Shown here piece after piece: positions 13,273-14,032 of a stretch of DNA of 14,032 nucleotides. This DNA comes from 2-02-FULL-62-14 sp035632555. GTDB lineage: Bacteria; Nitrospirota; Nitrospiria; Nitrospirales; Nitrospiraceae. A model generated the notes under the pieces. It did not search any database. It was not told the origin of the DNA and worked only from the letters and a program-made list of their open reading frames with translations. Where the stretch lies: assembly GCA_035632555.1 (NCBI GenBank), contig DASQGO010000144.1:1-14032 (forward strand), in the 5' to 3' direction. Position numbers and translations under genes: made by a program. Numbering within the stretch: the first letter of the stretch is position 1; the number at the start of each line of letters is the position of its first letter.

Positions 13273-14032
13273 CTATTCCGAATAAAACAACAGCTGCAGA
13301 CCGATCAACAGAATGAACCCGGCCCAGACCAGTTTCCAACGCGAAAGGCCGGCCGGATTCGATGGCGGAGCTGCTTGCGCGGATATCAGCTTGCAGGATC
13401 CGGCAACAATTGCCATCGTTCCCATCACGGCATGGTTGAACGCGATGGCCTGCGCCGAAGGGTGGATGCCATGACTATGCAGGAACAGCATGAGACCTCC
13501 GATCACTGCAAAGGCCGGCAACGGAACGTTCCAGAACGCATGAGGCAAACGTCCTGCCCGCCTGAGCAATTCGATAAGACCCACCGCCAGCGAGAGGATG
13601 CTGTAGAGCTTGTGTTGAAGGATTTCGTGATCGATTCCGTAAAAAGTCTCTGCAAGGTTCAACGATCCGATCGGCCAGGCGTCATGATCACTCCAAATCA
13701 TCAACAGACTTCCGGCGCTCAGCATGGCAGCCGGCAACAGGAAGCGCAGCCAAGCCAGGAACGTGATGGTCAATGCTTCACGGAGTTCTGTCAGCCCGAT
13801 AAGCAGAACCAGTATGCCGGCGACATGGTGGTTACGGTCAGAGTAAGCGATGCCCTCCAATGACCCTTCCCACTGGGGACCTGCCGTATGGCCGGATGAG
13901 TCCCCATGATCATGGGCCATCTGCGAGGAGTCACCATGTTGGGTAATCACGGATTCGGAAGGGATACCGAACGCAAGGGTCAGTAAGAGGAAGGCCCATC
14001 CGGTTGCCCAGACGGGCCTTTTTACAAAGAAT
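13273..14032 (-). CDS. His-rich six-helix membrane protein, 5' partial
   Basis: The frame stays open to the window edge, so the start lies outside; a GTG at 13950 is only an internal candidate. The 27 residues before it (14031-13951) look like a signal peptide: KR, then a hydrophobic run WATGWAFLLLTLAFG, then polar IPSES. A His-rich soluble stretch (HGDSSQMAHDHGDSSGH) follows, then about six hydrophobic helices, counting from 13950 as residue 1: 43-60, 66-86, 110-131, 142-160, 168-190 and 205-223. His residues cluster at membrane boundaries: NHH (40-42), DHD (88-90), IDHE (106-109), QHK (112-114), HSHGIHP (158-164) and NH (172-173). I recall similar unnamed proteins beside copper or other metal-handling genes, so transition-metal transport or sensing is a hypothesis, not a call. 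Confidence 0.75.
   Translation of the reverse strand, partial: FFVKRPVWATGWAFLLLTLAFGIPSESVITQHGDSSQMAHDHGDSSGHTAGPQWEGSLEGIAYSDRNHHVAGILVLLIGLTELREALTITFLAWLRFLLPAAMLSAGSLLMIWSDHDAWPIGSLNLAETFYGIDHEILQHKLYSILSLAVGLIELLRRAGRLPHAFWNVPLPAFAVIGGLMLFLHSHGIHPSAQAIAFNHAVMGTMAIVAGSCKLISAQAAPPSNPAGLSRWKLVWAGFILLIGLQLLFYSE
13991..14023 (+). terminator. GC-rich hairpin with T-run (possible plus-strand terminator)
   Basis: Arms 13991-14003 and 14008-14020 pair over 13 positions around a 4-nt loop. As plus-strand RNA the stem has two A-C mismatches and is followed by TTTTT (14019-14023), as in an intrinsic terminator. As minus-strand RNA the stem is unbroken (two G-U wobbles) with a GCAA loop but no good T-tract. 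It lies inside the signal-peptide codons of the minus-strand gene, so it may be a coding-region hairpin rather than a terminator. Confidence 0.3.

Noticed and set aside
13265..13339. N-terminal extension of the small membrane protein to 13339
   Set aside because: Overlaps the end of the His-rich gene; the start at 13264, 8 nt after that stop, fits the spacing of the operon.

Overview
All genes in this window are on the minus strand, so transcription runs from high to low coordinates. The DNA is GC-rich by eye, with short AT-rich patches where promoters would be expected. Protein sequences and gene order suggest a Gram-negative-type bacterium. My best guess is a Nitrospira-like member of the Nitrospirota, because the order pheA/aroF/tyrA/aroA/cmk/…/rpsA/sppA recalls Nitrospirota and Geobacter-type Deltaproteobacteria. 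The lineage is an inference from memory, not a search result.

In transcription order the layout is as follows. (1) 14032-12965: a His-rich six-helix membrane protein with an N-terminal secretion signal, cut by the window edge, followed 8 nt later by a small membrane protein with a PGLGQFY motif. (2) 12922-9965: a candidate promoter, then yebC, ruvA, an unrecognised exported Cys-rich protein and ruvB, tightly packed. RuvA and RuvB form the Holliday-junction branch-migration motor. ruvC, often found in this cluster, is not here. (3) 9942-9766: an intergenic region with a candidate promoter and a consensus DnaA-box 9-mer. (4) 9759-4282: pheA, hisC, aroF, tyrA and aroA, nearly a full kit for the common aromatic pathway's first step, EPSP formation, and the chorismate-to-Phe/Tyr branches. 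(5) 4299-30: a candidate internal promoter inside the end of aroA, then cmk, plsC, rpsA and sppA, which serve nucleotide, phospholipid, translation and envelope functions.

The aromatic block is internally coherent. AroF (DAHP synthase with an N-terminal regulatory domain) commits carbon, AroA makes EPSP, PheA and TyrA split chorismate/prephenate toward Phe and Tyr, and HisC can plausibly supply the transamination as well as its histidine step. The internal promoter would let the essential cmk-rpsA block be expressed independently of amino-acid demand.

The least explained parts are the Cys-rich exported protein between ruvA and ruvB (two 41-residue repeats with identical Cys spacing), the 146-bp cmk-plsC spacer (it carries a decayed duplicate of the gene junction and overlapping inverted repeats), and the His-rich membrane protein at the edge. 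I found no RNA genes, CRISPR arrays, insertion sequences or phage genes. No gene-free stretch exceeds 300 bases.
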